From contig SVTT01000002.1 in the NCBI GenBank assembly GCA_015063625.1, positions 1-64,000 on the forward strand: DNA of 64,000 bases. Direction: 5' to 3'. Within the stretch, counting starts at the first letter, position 1, and each line of letters opens with the position of its first letter. The notes beneath the pieces were generated by a model. The model worked only from the letters and a program-made list of their open reading frames with translations. It did no database searches and was not told the origin of the DNA. This document shows positions 29,952-39,677 of the stretch, piece by piece. The DNA comes from Oscillospiraceae bacterium. GTDB lineage: Bacteria > Bacillota > Clostridia > Oscillospirales > CAG-272. Position numbers and translations under genes: made by a program.

Positions 29952-30947
29952 GTGACGCCCGAGGAAAAGAGCTACCGCGCGGTCGTAAATCGCATTGCTA
30001 TTTGTCTCCTTGTGTTTTGCGCACTGTTTTTTGCCTATTCGAATTTCATGGGAGTCGTAATGGGATTGGCGGCGTCCATGTCGCCCGTGGCAGGAACAGT
30101 GCTTTATGAGATCGTATACGGCGTGCTTTATGCCGCAACCTTTCTCCTGCCTGTTTTGCTGTTCCGCTTGCTATCCGGTGGGAGAGGAACGGCGCCCATT
30201 GCCACCGCATGGCGTATGCCTCGCTATACGCTGTTGTATATTTTTGTTTCCATCGCCATCATCTCTGCGGCAGGCTATCTCAATTCCATGCTGCTCGAGA
30301 TTTTTGAATACGGTGAGTTTACCGATGACGTGCTGTTTGAAGCGGACATCAGCACCAATTACGAGCTAGTCCTGATGTTCTTCACCACTGCCATCGTTCC
30401 CGCCTTTGTAGAGGAGCTGCTGTTCCGCGGCGTGGTGCTCGGCAATCTCTTGCCCTATGGCAGAACCACTGCTGTACTTGCGAGTGCGCTTCTCTTTGGT
30501 GCGATGCATCAGAATGCGGGTCAGCTTCTTTATGCCACGGTTGCAGGACTGGTGCTCGGCTATATTTACGTTTATACCAAGTCGATCTGGTGCTGCGTGC
30601 TCATTCATTTCTGCAATAATTTCCTCTCGGTGCTCAACGTCGGGATCTATGAGCGTATGGGCTCCGATACCGCCGTTGCCGTACTGTATCTGATCGAGCT
30701 GATCGTGTTTTTGATCGGCATTCTCTGTGCCGTTCGCCTGATGTATCTGGAAAGGGATCGCAAGGAGGAGCTGCTGCAGGAGGGCGCCTTTTTAAAAACC
30801 GTGGATCCGGATCCCGAGCATACCTTGATCGACATCAGCTTTTCACGCCGCGTGCGCCTGTTTTTCTCCGTCCCCATGATCGTCTTTCTTTCGCTTTGCG
30901 TAGCGCAGATGCTGCTATTGCTGTTGCTTTCCTTGGTGATGACATGA
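29952..30947 (+). CDS. CPBP-family intramembrane metalloprotease
   Basis: A 331-residue polytopic membrane protein with about eight hydrophobic segments. The CPBP (Abi/CAAX-protease) motifs are present: EELLFRGVVLGNL, a following FGAMHQNAGQ histidine and HFCNNF. Such proteases cleave within the membrane or process prenylated or bacteriocin-related proteins; the substrate here is unknown. GTG start after AAAGGAGATGAT. Its stop overlaps the tadA start by 4 bp. Confidence 0.9.
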   Translation: MTPEEKSYRAVVNRIAICLLVFCALFFAYSNFMGVVMGLAASMSPVAGTVLYEIVYGVLYAATFLLPVLLFRLLSGGRGTAPIATAWRMPRYTLLYIFVSIAIISAAGYLNSMLLEIFEYGEFTDDVLFEADISTNYELVLMFFTTAIVPAFVEELLFRGVVLGNLLPYGRTTAVLASALLFGAMHQNAGQLLYATVAGLVLGYIYVYTKSIWCCVLIHFCNNFLSVLNVGIYERMGSDTAVAVLYLIELIVFLIGILCAVRLMYLERDRKEELLQEGAFLKTVDPDPEHTLIDISFSRRVRLFFSVPMIVFLSLCVAQMLLLLLLSLVMT

Positions 30948-31414
30948 GTAATCGATCAGAAAATCGTCCCGTGAGGGATGAGGATTTTATGCGCCTTGCG
31001 CTTGCACAGGCACAATATGCCGCCGCCGAGGGGGAAACCCCTGTCGGCGCCGTGGTGGTGCGGGAGGGCTGCGTGATCGCCGCAGCACACAACCGCCGCG
31101 AGCATGAGCTGGATATCGCCGCGCACGCCGAGCTGACGGCATTGCGTATCGCGGCAAAGGAAAAGGGGGACTGGCGGCTTTCGGATTGTACGCTTTACGT
31201 CACGCTTGAGCCATGTCCGATGTGTGCGGGCGCCATTCTTGCCGCACGCGTTTCGCGCGTGGTCTACGGTGCGAAGGATCCGACCGCAGGCGCCATGGGC
31301 AGCGTGCTGAACCTGCCGCGCTATCCGCTTGGCGCAAAGCCGACCGTCACACCGATGGTGCTGGAGGAGGAGTGCAGAGCGCTGCTGCAAGACTTCTTTA
31401 AGCAGAGAAGGTAA
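30944..31414 (+). CDS. tadA: tRNA-specific adenosine deaminase TadA
   Basis: A 156-residue zinc deaminase converting A34 to inosine in tRNA-Arg(ACG). The zinc/catalytic motifs are HAELTAL (HAE) and PCPMCAGAIL (PCxxC), with ETPVGAVVV upstream. Family length. Translation start at the ATG overlapping the CPBP stop (ATGA). Repeat A copy 2 begins six bases after its stop. Confidence 0.95.
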   Translation: MSNRSENRPVRDEDFMRLALAQAQYAAAEGETPVGAVVVREGCVIAAAHNRREHELDIAAHAELTALRIAAKEKGDWRLSDCTLYVTLEPCPMCAGAILAARVSRVVYGAKDPTAGAMGSVLNLPRYPLGAKPTVTPMVLEEECRALLQDFFKQRR

Positions 31415-31420
31415 CACTGG

Positions 31421-31645
31421 AGGGGCTGATTCATTTAGCGCCGAACAAAAACACACAAAGAGGAAACTGAAAAATGAAGCCGCTTTATCTGTCAAAAATG
31501 GCAGAAAAGGCGGCTTTTTAGGTAGAAATTCTTGCGAATTTCAATTTAAATGTGTGTTTTTTAGGTGCGCTCTTGGCACTCGACGTATTTGTATACGCCT
31601 AACGTGCCAAGATCACACCTTCTGCATCTAAATGACGTAGCCCCT
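31421..31645 (+). repeat. Repeat A copy 2 (MITE-like, about 225 bp)
   Basis: Inverted, essentially identical copy of 12735-12959. Ends AGGGGCTGATTCATTTAG and CTAAATGACGTAGCCCCT are inverted repeats with three central mismatches. It contains the TTGGCAC/GTGCCAA hairpin with the conserved GGCGTATACAAATACGTCGAG core. It separates convergent tadA and AraC genes and may act as a bidirectional terminator. Confidence 0.92.
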
Positions 31646-31650
31646 TTGCT

Positions 31651-32454
31651 TTATTGCCCGTGTATACGGCGAAATACACGGGGGGAGATCCCGTGTGTAT
31701 CTGAAAATTTGCGCGAGAAATAGAATTGATCGCAAAAGCCGAGTTGCTCGCTGACATCCTTGATCGAAAGGGTGGGATCGACAAGCAGGACCTCTGCACG
31801 CGCCATCAGACAGTCGTCGATATAACGTCCGAGCGATTTGCCAATATCGGACTTAAAGCGCCGTTGCAGGACGGTTTTGGAAACGAAGAGGGCATCCGCA
31901 ATGTCGCTGACGCAAAGCCCTGCGTGAAGATGCTGCTCCACAAAGGAAAGGGCGGCGCCGGTGGTCCTGGTGTAGGTGACGATGGGCAGCGTGGGCTCCA
32001 TCATTGTCAGTGCACGGTCAAGCACCTCGTAGAGCAGGTGCTTCAAGCGTATGGCGGCACGGATGTCATTTTGCTCGCAAAGGGATGCCACCTCGGCGGT
32101 CGTACGGTCGTGATCCTCTAACACAAGACAGCTTCGGACGCCCGAAAGCGCATCACTACCGTTCGGCAGTGTGAGATTCAGGTGCACGAAGATCTTTTCA
32201 AGCATGCCTTCGCAGGAGCAGGAAAAATCAAGATCGGCGGGAATGACGTAGATATAGCCGGGGGAGAGGACCAGCGGAGCGCCGCCGATCTCAACGGCAG
32301 CCTCGCCCTTGATGGGAAAGTAGATGCGGGTAAAGGCGGCACGCAGATGAGGAAAGCACCAGCTTTTGTCGAGCACGGCATGACTGATGTCATAAATCTC
32401 CATATTGATCTTTCGCTCTGCATAAAGCAATAGCTCGTTTTGTTTGATGATCAT
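31651..32454 (-). CDS. AraC-family transcriptional regulator
   Basis: About 267 residues: an N-terminal cupin-like sensor (FTRIYFPIKGEAAVEIGGAPLVLSPGYIYVIPADLDF) and two C-terminal helix-turn-helix motifs (VSDIADALFVSKTVLQRRF, IKDVSEQLGFCDQFYFSRKFSDTHGISPRVF). It is transcribed divergently from the glycoside-hydrolase-like gene and most likely controls it in response to a sugar. ATG 32454 lies 9 bases after GGAG; the ORF-track start is five codons upstream. Confidence 0.92.
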   Translation of the reverse strand: MIIKQNELLLYAERKINMEIYDISHAVLDKSWCFPHLRAAFTRIYFPIKGEAAVEIGGAPLVLSPGYIYVIPADLDFSCSCEGMLEKIFVHLNLTLPNGSDALSGVRSCLVLEDHDRTTAEVASLCEQNDIRAAIRLKHLLYEVLDRALTMMEPTLPIVTYTRTTGAALSFVEQHLHAGLCVSDIADALFVSKTVLQRRFKSDIGKSLGRYIDDCLMARAEVLLVDPTLSIKDVSEQLGFCDQFYFSRKFSDTHGISPRVFRRIHGQ

Positions 32455-32503
32455 GGCACATTTCTCCATATATTGAAGTCAAAAATTCATGGTTTCTTTT
32501 CCT

Positions 32504-32532
32504 ATTATATGCTATAGTAAAGGGGAAGTCAA
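32504..32532 (-). promoter_or_regulatory. Sigma-A promoter for the AraC-family gene
   Basis: TTGACT, 17 bp, TATAAT on the minus strand within the divergent region. An overlapping plus-strand TATAGT (32512) may be the -10 of the hydrolase-like gene, so the two promoters probably compete. Confidence 0.7.
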
Positions 32533-32560
32533 TAGTCAGAACATCAAAAAGGAGAAGAGC

Positions 32561-34543
32561 ATGGACAAGCTACCTTACCGTCAAGTACATCTCGATTTTC
32601 ACACCTCCGAGCATATCGAGGGCATCGGCGCTCGCTTCAGCAAGGAGAATTTTCGCGCCGCGCTCCGTGAGGGGCATATCAACTCCATCACGTTGTTTTC
32701 CAAATGCCATCACGGCTGGGCATATCATCCCACAAGGGTCAACCGTCAGCATCCGCATCTGCACTTTGATCTGCTGGGCGAGCAGCTTGCCGTTTGCCGT
32801 GAAATGGGTGTGCGTACCGAGATCTATATTTCCGCGGGCTTTGATGAAAAATACGCCGTGGCGCATACCGACTGCATCCGCAAGAAGAAGAACGGTGAGG
32901 GAGCAAGTCTGTTAAAGGCGTATTATCACCGTCTGTGCTTCGGCTCGCCCTATCTGGATCAGCTGCTGGCAGAGGTGGATGAGGTCATGGCGCTCTACGG
33001 GCATCTCACCGACGGCGTGTTTCTTGATATCGTGCAGGCAGAGCCTTGCTATTGCCAATATTGCATTGCGGGCATGCGCCGCGAGGGGCTTGACCCCGAA
33101 AACGACAACGATGCGATGACCTATGCAAGGCGCGTATATAAGCGCTATGCCGATGCCGTTTATGCTATTGTGGCAAAATACGATCCCCATATGGCAATCA
33201 TTCATAATGACGGCGGTGCGATCTTCCAGGGGCGTGACGTCGCGTTCTGCAACCGCGGTCACTTTGAGCTGGAGTCCTTGCCCACGGGTGGCTGGGGCTA
33301 CGATCATTTTCCCCGCGCAGCGGCATACGCTCGCACGCTCGGGCGCGAATTCCTCGGTATGACGGGTAAATTTCACGGAGCCTGGGGCGAGTTTGGCGGT
33401 TATAAGCACCCCAACGCACTGCGCTATGAAACTGCGCTGGCAAATGCCTGCGGCGCGAAATGCTCGGTGGGAGATCAGCTGCACCCCGACGGGGAATTCG
33501 ATCTTGCCACCTACCGCCTGATCGGCGCCGCCTACCGCGAGGTCGAGGCGCGTGAGCCTTATCTGACCGATGCCACAGCGGTGGCGGATATCGCCCTCAT
33601 GGCTGCCGAAAACTGCGGCATGCCCGATCGTGACGGAAAATGGACGCAGGACATCGGTGCCAACCGCATGATGCTGGAGGGGCATTATCTTTACAATGTC
33701 ATCGATCCTGAGGAGCCGCTTGACGGTTATCAGCTGTTGATCCTTCCCGACAACGTGGTGCTGACGGGCACCCTTCGCGAAAAGGTGGAGGCGTACGTGA
33801 GAAAGGGCGGAAAGCTGCTGCTGACGGGCACATCGGGAACCGACGGAAGCGGAAGCTTTGCTCTTGATTTCGGTGCGGTATTTGAGGGGGAGAGCGCCTT
33901 CCGTCCTGCATATATGCAACCCAATTTCGAGCTTTACCCCAACGGCGCGACCACTTATGTCATGTATTCTCAAAGCTATCAGATCACCTGTCGTGAGGAT
34001 TTCAAGGGCGAGGTGCTGGCAACGCGCAAGGATCCTTATTTCAATCGCACTGCCGCACATTTTTGCTCGCACAGGCACACCCCCTATGACCGTACCACCG
34101 TTGCCGTCGGGACACTGGTGACCGAGAGCGTCGGCTATATCGGATTTGATATCTTTTCGGAATATGCCAAGGAGGGTGCGGTGCACCTGCGTGCGCTGGT
34201 GTGTGAGCTGATCGACCGCCTGCTTGGCGACCGAAAGACGATGACCGTCACGCTGCCCTCCTGTGGAGTGACCTCGCTGATGAAGCAGAATCTTGAGGGC
34301 GGCGAGCGCTTGGTGCATCATCTGCTCTATGCTGTGCCGAAAACACGCGGTAATGGCGTAGAGGTCATTGAGGATCTGCCCACGGTCAGTGACGCGGCGT
34401 GCACACTGCGCGTTGACCGAAGACCCACCCGTGTTTACACCGCGCCCGATGGGAAGGATCTTTCCTTTACCTATGAAAACGGCGTGCTTTCCTATACCGT
34501 GCCCGCCTTTTCCTGCGGCGTTCTTGCGGTGATCGAGTTTTGA
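32561..34543 (+). CDS. Glycoside-hydrolase-like protein (GHL6 type) with trimerisation-like domain
   Basis: A 660-residue protein. The N-terminal ~340 residues resemble the alpha-amylase/GH-A-like barrel of 'hypothetical glycosyl hydrolase 6' proteins: QVHLDFHTSEHIEGIG, CHHGWAYHPTRV, ISAGFDEKYA, DGVFLDIVQAEPCYCQYC. The middle (about 360-570) looks like the GH42 trimerisation/glutamine-amidotransferase-like fold (LLILPDNVVLTGTLREKVEAYVRKGGKLLLTG), and the end is a beta-sandwich. No signal peptide. Substrate unknown; the neighbouring AraC gene supports a sugar role. ATG after AAGGAGAAG. Confidence 0.75.
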   Translation: MDKLPYRQVHLDFHTSEHIEGIGARFSKENFRAALREGHINSITLFSKCHHGWAYHPTRVNRQHPHLHFDLLGEQLAVCREMGVRTEIYISAGFDEKYAVAHTDCIRKKKNGEGASLLKAYYHRLCFGSPYLDQLLAEVDEVMALYGHLTDGVFLDIVQAEPCYCQYCIAGMRREGLDPENDNDAMTYARRVYKRYADAVYAIVAKYDPHMAIIHNDGGAIFQGRDVAFCNRGHFELESLPTGGWGYDHFPRAAAYARTLGREFLGMTGKFHGAWGEFGGYKHPNALRYETALANACGAKCSVGDQLHPDGEFDLATYRLIGAAYREVEAREPYLTDATAVADIALMAAENCGMPDRDGKWTQDIGANRMMLEGHYLYNVIDPEEPLDGYQLLILPDNVVLTGTLREKVEAYVRKGGKLLLTGTSGTDGSGSFALDFGAVFEGESAFRPAYMQPNFELYPNGATTYVMYSQSYQITCREDFKGEVLATRKDPYFNRTAAHFCSHRHTPYDRTTVAVGTLVTESVGYIGFDIFSEYAKEGAVHLRALVCELIDRLLGDRKTMTVTLPSCGVTSLMKQNLEGGERLVHHLLYAVPKTRGNGVEVIEDLPTVSDAACTLRVDRRPTRVYTAPDGKDLSFTYENGVLSYTVPAFSCGVLAVIEF

Positions 34544-34555
34544 TGGGTAAAAAGG

Positions 34556-34673
34556 GACTTTTCGGTTTAGCGCAGTCCCAAAGCACATGAAATAAAAAAT
34601 GAAGCCGCCTTTACGATCAAAAACGATCGTAAAGGCGGCTTTTAAGATTAAATTCTGACGGATTTTAATTTTT
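34556..34673 (+). repeat. Half-element related to repeat A, doubling as terminator
   Basis: TTTAGCGC near 34567, AAAAAATGAAGCCGC and GGCGGCTTTT..AAATTCTGACGGATTT follow the order seen in repeat A (31430-31545), but the TTGGCAC hairpin half is missing. The perfect stem AAGCCGCCTTTACGATC/GATCGTAAAGGCGGCTT (34602-34641) followed by TTT sits between convergent genes and should terminate both. Confidence 0.65.
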
Positions 34674-34687
34674 CTCGGGAATATCCG

Positions 34688-35908
34688 TTATGCCGAGAGA
34701 GCCTTCTCCAGTCTTTCGCGGATGGCAAGGATGAATTCCTTGGAGGTCACGGCGGTCGCGGCAGTGCCCGCGGTAACCAGTCCCACCAGATCCTTGGTCA
34801 TGATGCCGTCGTGAAGCGTTTTGATCGAGGCTGCCTCCAGTGCATCGGCAAAGGCAACAAGCTCGGTTAAGCCATCCATTTCACCACGCTTGCGAAGCGC
34901 GCCCGACCATGCAAAGATGGTGGCAATGGGGTTGGTGGAGGTCTCCTCGCCCTTGAGATAGCGGTAATAGTGACGGGTCACGGTACCGTGTGCCGCCTCG
35001 TATTCGTATTTCCCGTCGGGGGAAACCAGCACCGAGGTCATCATGGCGAGTGAGCCGAAGGCGGTGGAAACCATGTCGGACATGACGTCACCGTCATAGT
35101 TCTTGCATGCCCAGATAAAGCCGCCCTCGCTGCGGATCACGCGCGCCACGGCGTCATCGATCAGGGTGTAGAAGTAGGTGATGCCTGCCTGTGCAAACTT
35201 TTCCTTATAGTCGTTTTCGTAGATCTCCTCGAAGATCAGCTTGAAGGTCTGATCGTACTGCTTGGAGATGGTGTCCTTGGTGGAGAACCACAGATCCTGC
35301 TTGGTGGCAAGTGCGTAGTTGAAGCAGGAATGTGCGAAGGAACGGATGGAGCTGTCCTTGTTATAAGAGCCCTGGAGCACGCCCGCACACTCAAAGTCAT
35401 AGACGGTCTCGCGGAAGGTCTCCTTGCCGCATTTGTCGGTAAAGATCAGCTCAGCCTTGCCCTCGGCAGGGACGCGATATTCGGTCGCCTTATAAATGTC
35501 ACCGTAAGCGTGACGGGCGATGGTGATGGGCTTTTTCCAGTTCCTTACGGCAGGACGGATCGAGTCGATGAGAATGGGAGCGCGGAACACTGTGCCGTCC
35601 AGCATGGCACGGATGGTGCCGTTCGGGGATTTCCACATCTCGGAAAGCCCGTATTCCTCCACGCGCTGCTTGTTAGGAGTGATGGTGGCACATTTTACGG
35701 CAACGCCGTACTTTTTGGTGGCGTTGGCGCTGTCCACGGTCACTCGGTCGCGGGTCTTTTCGCGCTCGGGCAGCCCCAGGTCGTAGTACTCGGTCTTGAG
35801 ATCAACAAAGGGCAACAGCAGCTCATCCTTGATCATTTGCCAGAGCACGCGGGTCATTTCGTCGCCGTCCATCTCGACAAGCGGCGTCGTCATTTGAATC
35901 TTTTTCAT
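34688..35908 (-). CDS. icd: NADP-dependent isocitrate dehydrogenase
   Basis: A 406-residue enzyme of the eukaryote-like NADP-IDH subfamily that oxidatively decarboxylates isocitrate to 2-oxoglutarate. Seen: [17 protein letters not shown], the substrate loop [19 protein letters not shown], the metal/catalytic [21 protein letters not shown] and [33 protein letters not shown] 35908 follows GGAGG; the ORF track's start is an upstream TTG. Last gene of the aconitase operon; it supplies 2-oxoglutarate for glutamate synthesis in an otherwise incomplete cycle. Confidence 0.96.
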   Translation of the reverse strand: MKKIQMTTPLVEMDGDEMTRVLWQMIKDELLLPFVDLKTEYYDLGLPEREKTRDRVTVDSANATKKYGVAVKCATITPNKQRVEEYGLSEMWKSPNGTIRAMLDGTVFRAPILIDSIRPAVRNWKKPITIARHAYGDIYKATEYRVPAEGKAELIFTDKCGKETFRETVYDFECAGVLQGSYNKDSSIRSFAHSCFNYALATKQDLWFSTKDTISKQYDQTFKLIFEEIYENDYKEKFAQAGITYFYTLIDDAVARVIRSEGGFIWACKNYDGDVMSDMVSTAFGSLAMMTSVLVSPDGKYEYEAAHGTVTRHYYRYLKGEETSTNPIATIFAWSGALRKRGEMDGLTELVAFADALEAASIKTLHDGIMTKDLVGLVTAGTAATAVTSKEFILAIRERLEKALSA

Positions 35909-35942
35909 TTTCAATACCTCCGAAATCCAAAAAGATCGTTTT

Positions 35943-36776
35943 TTAAAGTGCGGTCACACGCCGCGCCGCCTCAAGGGCGTAGGCGTAAAACTGCTCCATT
36001 TCCATTTGCAGATAGCGGTCAAGCTCGTGGCCGTTCGGCTTGTTGCTGTAATTCAGCTCGCACATTAAAATGTCGCGGTAGCCTGAGGCGCGAATGCGCG
36101 TCATGATATGCCGCCAATCGGCAACGCCGTCGCCCATCGGCAGGTGAAGATCGTCAAGCCAGGTGATCTCCTCTCCGCGCTGACCGAGATTGTCGTTGAG
36201 ATGGGTGTGCAAAAGGCGGTCGCCGTACTTTGCCATCATATCTCTGCTGCCGTTGTAGCACATTTCGTGTCCCGTGTCAAAGCAAAAGCCGACATGAGAG
36301 CAATCATGAAAGCGATCCATGATGGAGGCAAGGTACTCCTCACCCTCCACGTTCTCAAAGGCGAGCTTCACGTTATGCTGTACCGCTGCCTCCACCACAC
36401 GGGCGTAGTTGTCAAGTCCTATCTCGGTAGGGGTGTGATCCTTGAAGCCGATAAAGGGGTGAATGACCATCACGGGGATATCAAAGCGTGCGCAGTCCTT
36501 GACGCAATCAATGAGTTTGCCCGCAACGGCGCGCCCTTCTTCTCCCTCGCGCCAAAGGTGGCTGACGCTGCAATCACCGCTGAAGGGGGAGTGAATGGAT
36601 TGAAGAAAGAGACCGTTTCTGGCGGCGGCATTTGCCGCCGCCTCGGTTTGTGTGGGGTTCCAATCGATAAAGATCCCGTCAAAGCCGACTCGCTTGATCA
36701 AGTCGATGTGCTCGGTCAGCGAAAGTCCCCGTTTGCCCGATAGGGCGTAGATCCCAAGCTGATAGGTGGTATGCAT
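35943..36776 (-). CDS. Sugar phosphate isomerase/epimerase-like TIM-barrel protein
   Basis: A 277-residue AP-endonuclease-2-type TIM barrel. Metal-ligand motifs are recognisable: [38 protein letters not shown] and an MCELNYS glutamate near the end. The family includes xylose-isomerase-like, inosose and hydroxypyruvate isomerases; no single reaction can be chosen. It is placed between aconitase (8 bp upstream) and isocitrate dehydrogenase (34 bp downstream), an unusual position. Confidence 0.85.
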   Translation of the reverse strand: MHTTYQLGIYALSGKRGLSLTEHIDLIKRVGFDGIFIDWNPTQTEAAANAAARNGLFLQSIHSPFSGDCSVSHLWREGEEGRAVAGKLIDCVKDCARFDIPVMVIHPFIGFKDHTPTEIGLDNYARVVEAAVQHNVKLAFENVEGEEYLASIMDRFHDCSHVGFCFDTGHEMCYNGSRDMMAKYGDRLLHTHLNDNLGQRGEEITWLDDLHLPMGDGVADWRHIMTRIRASGYRDILMCELNYSNKPNGHELDRYLQMEMEQFYAYALEAARRVTAL

Positions 36777-36784
36777 GATGCTCC

Positions 36785-39025
36785 TTATTTGCTCTGTGCG
36801 GCGTAGTAGTTCATCAGACAGCCGTCAAGAATGATCTGCTTCTCGTCCTCGGTCAGACCCTTCACAAAGAGAGATATATCCGCAACGGTCCCGTCCTGCC
36901 TGATCACCTTTGCGGCAAACTCCTCCTTGCCCTCAATGACTGCGCGGCGGATGTCGGGCACGAATACGAAGTCGCCCACCTCGTAGGGGAAGGGCTGGTC
37001 TTCGGCAAGAGTGAAGGGGAGAATGCCCCAGTTGATGCAGTTGGAGCGATAGCGCTTGGTGGCAAATTCATAGCAGATGTTGGCAAAGCCGCCAAGCACC
37101 TTCTGGCAGGATGCCGCCTGCTCACGTGCCGAGCCGTCACCGGGGCGGTTGGCAAAGACGCAGGAGCCGAACTGGGTGTTCTTTGCAAGCTCCTCGGCGT
37201 TTCCTACGGCAGAGAGGGCGAATTTCAGCTTGTCGGATACGTCACCCGCGCGACGAGCTGCCTCGTCGGCGGCAACTGCCTTGCTGCGGCCCACATAGTC
37301 GGGGCAGCGACGGGAGAGAGCAAATTCCGAAAGGCGCAGGGGATTGGAGCGATAAGAGGAGGTCTCACCCGAGGGGATGAGCTCGTCGGTGGTGGTGACG
37401 GGGTCGCGGATAACGGCGGCAAGCTCGACAAGGAGGTTGTCGGCAAGCTCGTACTGACGGGGCCAGTCGGTGATGTTGGGACCGAGGATCAGCTCTGCCT
37501 CGGGATCAGCCTTGCCATATCCGTAATAGACGCGCTTTTCGTAAACGCCGCGGTCAAAGTGATAGGTGCGGGGCGTCACGTCGTAATCGATATCGGTGGC
37601 AGCGGTGATGATGCCGCCGTTCATGGCGGTCGCGGCAATGCTCCGCGCATCCATCAGTGCTACGCCCGAAAGCTGCCCCTCGCCGGGCTTTGCACCCTCG
37701 CGGTTGGGGAAGTTACGGGTGGTGTGTCGAAGCGAGAGACCGTTGTTGGCAGGTACGTCGCCCGCACCGAAGCAGGGACCGCAGAAGGAGGGCTTGATCA
37801 CTGCACCTGCGGCAAGCAGGTCGGCGCTGACGCCAACGCGGGTCAGCTCCAGAGAAACCGGAATGCTGGTGGGATAGACCGAAAGCGAGAAATAGCCGTT
37901 GCCCGTGCTGCCGCCGCGCAGAATGTCTGCTGCCTCGGAGATGCTGTCAAACATGCCGCCCGCACAGCCTGCGATGATGCCCTGGTCAGCCATCACGCTG
38001 CCGTCCTCGCGCACCTTAGAAGCAAGGTCAAGCTTGCATTTCTTGAATTTCTCGGCAGCCTCAGCCTCCACCTTTGCAAGCAGCTCCTTGGCGTGCTCGT
38101 TGAAGTAGTGAACGGTATAGACGTTGGAGGGGTGGAAGGGGAGTGCGATCATGGACTCCATCTTGGAGAGGTCGATCTCGATCATGCTGTCGTAGTAGGC
38201 GATCTCACCGGGGGCAAGCTTTTTGTAGTCCTCGGGTCTGCCGTGTGCCTCGTAGTGTGCCTTGACGGTGTCGTCGGTTGCCCAGATCGAGGAGAGGCAG
38301 GTGGTTTCGGTGGTCATGACGTCAATGCCGTTTCGGAAATCGATGGGCAGATGCTCAAGACCGGGTCCCACAAATTCAAGGACCTTGTTCTTGACGAAGC
38401 CCGAGGCGAAGGTGGCACCCACCAGCGCCAGTGCCACGTCGTGCGGACCGATGCCGCGACGGGGCTTGCCCGTGAGGTAGACCAGCACCACCTCGGGTGC
38501 CTTGATGTCGTAGGTGTTCTTCAGCAGCTGCTTGACAAGCTCGGGACCTCCCTCGCCCACCGCCATCGTGCCGAGCGCACCGTAACGGGTGTGGCTGTCC
38601 GAGCCGAGGATCATGCCGCCGCACTTTGCCAGCTCCTCGCGTGCGAAGGAGTGAATGACGCTCTGGTTGGCAGGCACGTAGATGCCACCGTATTTCTTTG
38701 CCGCAGAAAGACCGAATACGTGGTCGTCCTCGTTGATGGTGCCGCCCACCGCGCAAAGCGAGTTGTGGCAGTTGGTCATGGCATAGGGGATGGGAAACTC
38801 CTTCAGACCGCTTGCGCGAGCCGTCTGGATAATGCCCACGTAGGTAATATCGTGTGATACCAGCGCGTCAAAGCGGATGCGGAGATTTTGCTCGTCACCG
38901 CAGTTGTGCGCCGAGAGAATGGAATGTGCAATGGTATTCTTTCTTGCTTCCTCGGGGGAGAGCGAAGCGACCGCGGCGGGCTTGCCGCCGACAAGATATG
39001 TACCCTTGTTCGTCAGTTTGATCAC
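36785..39025 (-). CDS. Aconitase-family hydratase
   Basis: A 746-residue iron-sulfur dehydratase, probably interconverting citrate and isocitrate. The three cluster-binding regions are visible: SDSHTRYGALGTMAVG, a Cys in IIAGCAGGMFDS, and the pair in KPSFCGPCFGAGD; the swivel domain has NRPGDGSAREQAASC. It resembles the YbhJ-type subgroup more than AcnA or AcnB. The start is the GTG at 39025, directly after GGAGG; the 28 upstream ORF codons overlap the promoter. Operon with the isomerase and icd supports the aconitase role. Confidence 0.9.
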   Translation of the reverse strand: MIKLTNKGTYLVGGKPAAVASLSPEEARKNTIAHSILSAHNCGDEQNLRIRFDALVSHDITYVGIIQTARASGLKEFPIPYAMTNCHNSLCAVGGTINEDDHVFGLSAAKKYGGIYVPANQSVIHSFAREELAKCGGMILGSDSHTRYGALGTMAVGEGGPELVKQLLKNTYDIKAPEVVLVYLTGKPRRGIGPHDVALALVGATFASGFVKNKVLEFVGPGLEHLPIDFRNGIDVMTTETTCLSSIWATDDTVKAHYEAHGRPEDYKKLAPGEIAYYDSMIEIDLSKMESMIALPFHPSNVYTVHYFNEHAKELLAKVEAEAAEKFKKCKLDLASKVREDGSVMADQGIIAGCAGGMFDSISEAADILRGGSTGNGYFSLSVYPTSIPVSLELTRVGVSADLLAAGAVIKPSFCGPCFGAGDVPANNGLSLRHTTRNFPNREGAKPGEGQLSGVALMDARSIAATAMNGGIITAATDIDYDVTPRTYHFDRGVYEKRVYYGYGKADPEAELILGPNITDWPRQYELADNLLVELAAVIRDPVTTTDELIPSGETSSYRSNPLRLSEFALSRRCPDYVGRSKAVAADEAARRAGDVSDKLKFALSAVGNAEELAKNTQFGSCVFANRPGDGSAREQAASCQKVLGGFANICYEFATKRYRSNCINWGILPFTLAEDQPFPYEVGDFVFVPDIRRAVIEGKEEFAAKVIRQDGTVADISLFVKGLTEDEKQIILDGCLMNYYAAQSK

Positions 39026-39056
39026 GGGACTTCCTCCATAACAGTATAATAAAGTT

Positions 39057-39085
39057 ATTATATAACATCGTGCGCATAAAGTCAA
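39057..39085 (-). promoter_or_regulatory. Sigma-A promoter for the aconitase-isomerase-icd operon
   Basis: TTGACT, 17 bp, TATAAT on the minus strand, about 32 bp upstream of the GTG start. Confidence 0.8.
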
Positions 39086-39170
39086 GAATCCCCGCGCAAA
39101 TTGCGGCAAAAAAGCCTTGTGCTCCTATTGTGTTATCACCTCGTCTGATGCTTGAACAATGAAATCCCGC

Positions 39171-39380
39171 AGTTTAGCGTGATGTCCTTAACGGACAAAT
39201 CACGCTAAACGATGTTTGCCCTTGCAGGCAAGTGATGACGGCTTCGCCTTGTGATGTTCACTGCGTGAATGATGTTGTGCCTTCGGCACAGTGGGCAAAC
39301 ATCACATCACTGCGAGCCTTGGCGAGCAACATCATTGTGCGTAGCATAACATCACTTTTGCGTTAGCAAAAACATCACTA
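39171..39380. repeat. Array of short hairpins separated by TGATGTT / AACATCA
   Basis: A gene-free stretch of successive stem-loops: GTTTAGCGTGAT..ATCACGCTAAAC, TTGCC..GGCAA, GGC-TTC-GCC, TTCAC-TGC-GTGAA, TGTGCC-TTC-GGCACA, GCC-TT-GGC with flanking TGC/GCA, and TTTTGC..GCAAAA. In the left half the spacers read TGATG(TT), in the right half AACATCA, so the whole forms one large imperfect palindrome (GATGTTTGCCC / GGGCAAACATC). Not CRISPR: no constant repeat with unique spacers. The next 260 bp (39381-39640) holds a few hairpins, including one at 39463-39486, and no gene. Confidence 0.75.
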
Positions 39381-39647
39381 ACAGAAAAAGAGAGGACATC
39401 TCGGCTATAAACCGATTTGTTCTCTCTTCTGTCGTTATAAGGGTTTGGGCTTAGCCCATATTTGCGTTTGACCAGTCAAATGCGATGCTGGCACTTAATG
39501 GTTTTTTAAAAATTCTCCGCTAATAACATCACCCATTGTTGCAGGCTTTTTCTTATCGCAGTATAAATTATCATTTTTACAAGAAAGCCGTTGGGAAAAG
39601 ATGTGAGGATCCACCAAAAATATTGTCGGAATTGGTGCATTTCGCCA

Positions 39648-39677
39648 TTGACATCCGACCTGTCCTTTTGCTATAAT
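39648..39677 (+). promoter_or_regulatory. Sigma-A promoter for the glmS ribozyme and glmS
   Basis: TTGACA, 18 bp, TATAAT, about 90 bp upstream of the ribozyme cleavage site. Confidence 0.85.

Noticed and set aside
39171-39380. Possible CRISPR array
   Set aside because: The constant units are only 5-7 bases and the segments between them are self-complementary hairpins; there are no 23-45-base direct repeats, no cas genes, and the unit flips orientation halfway.
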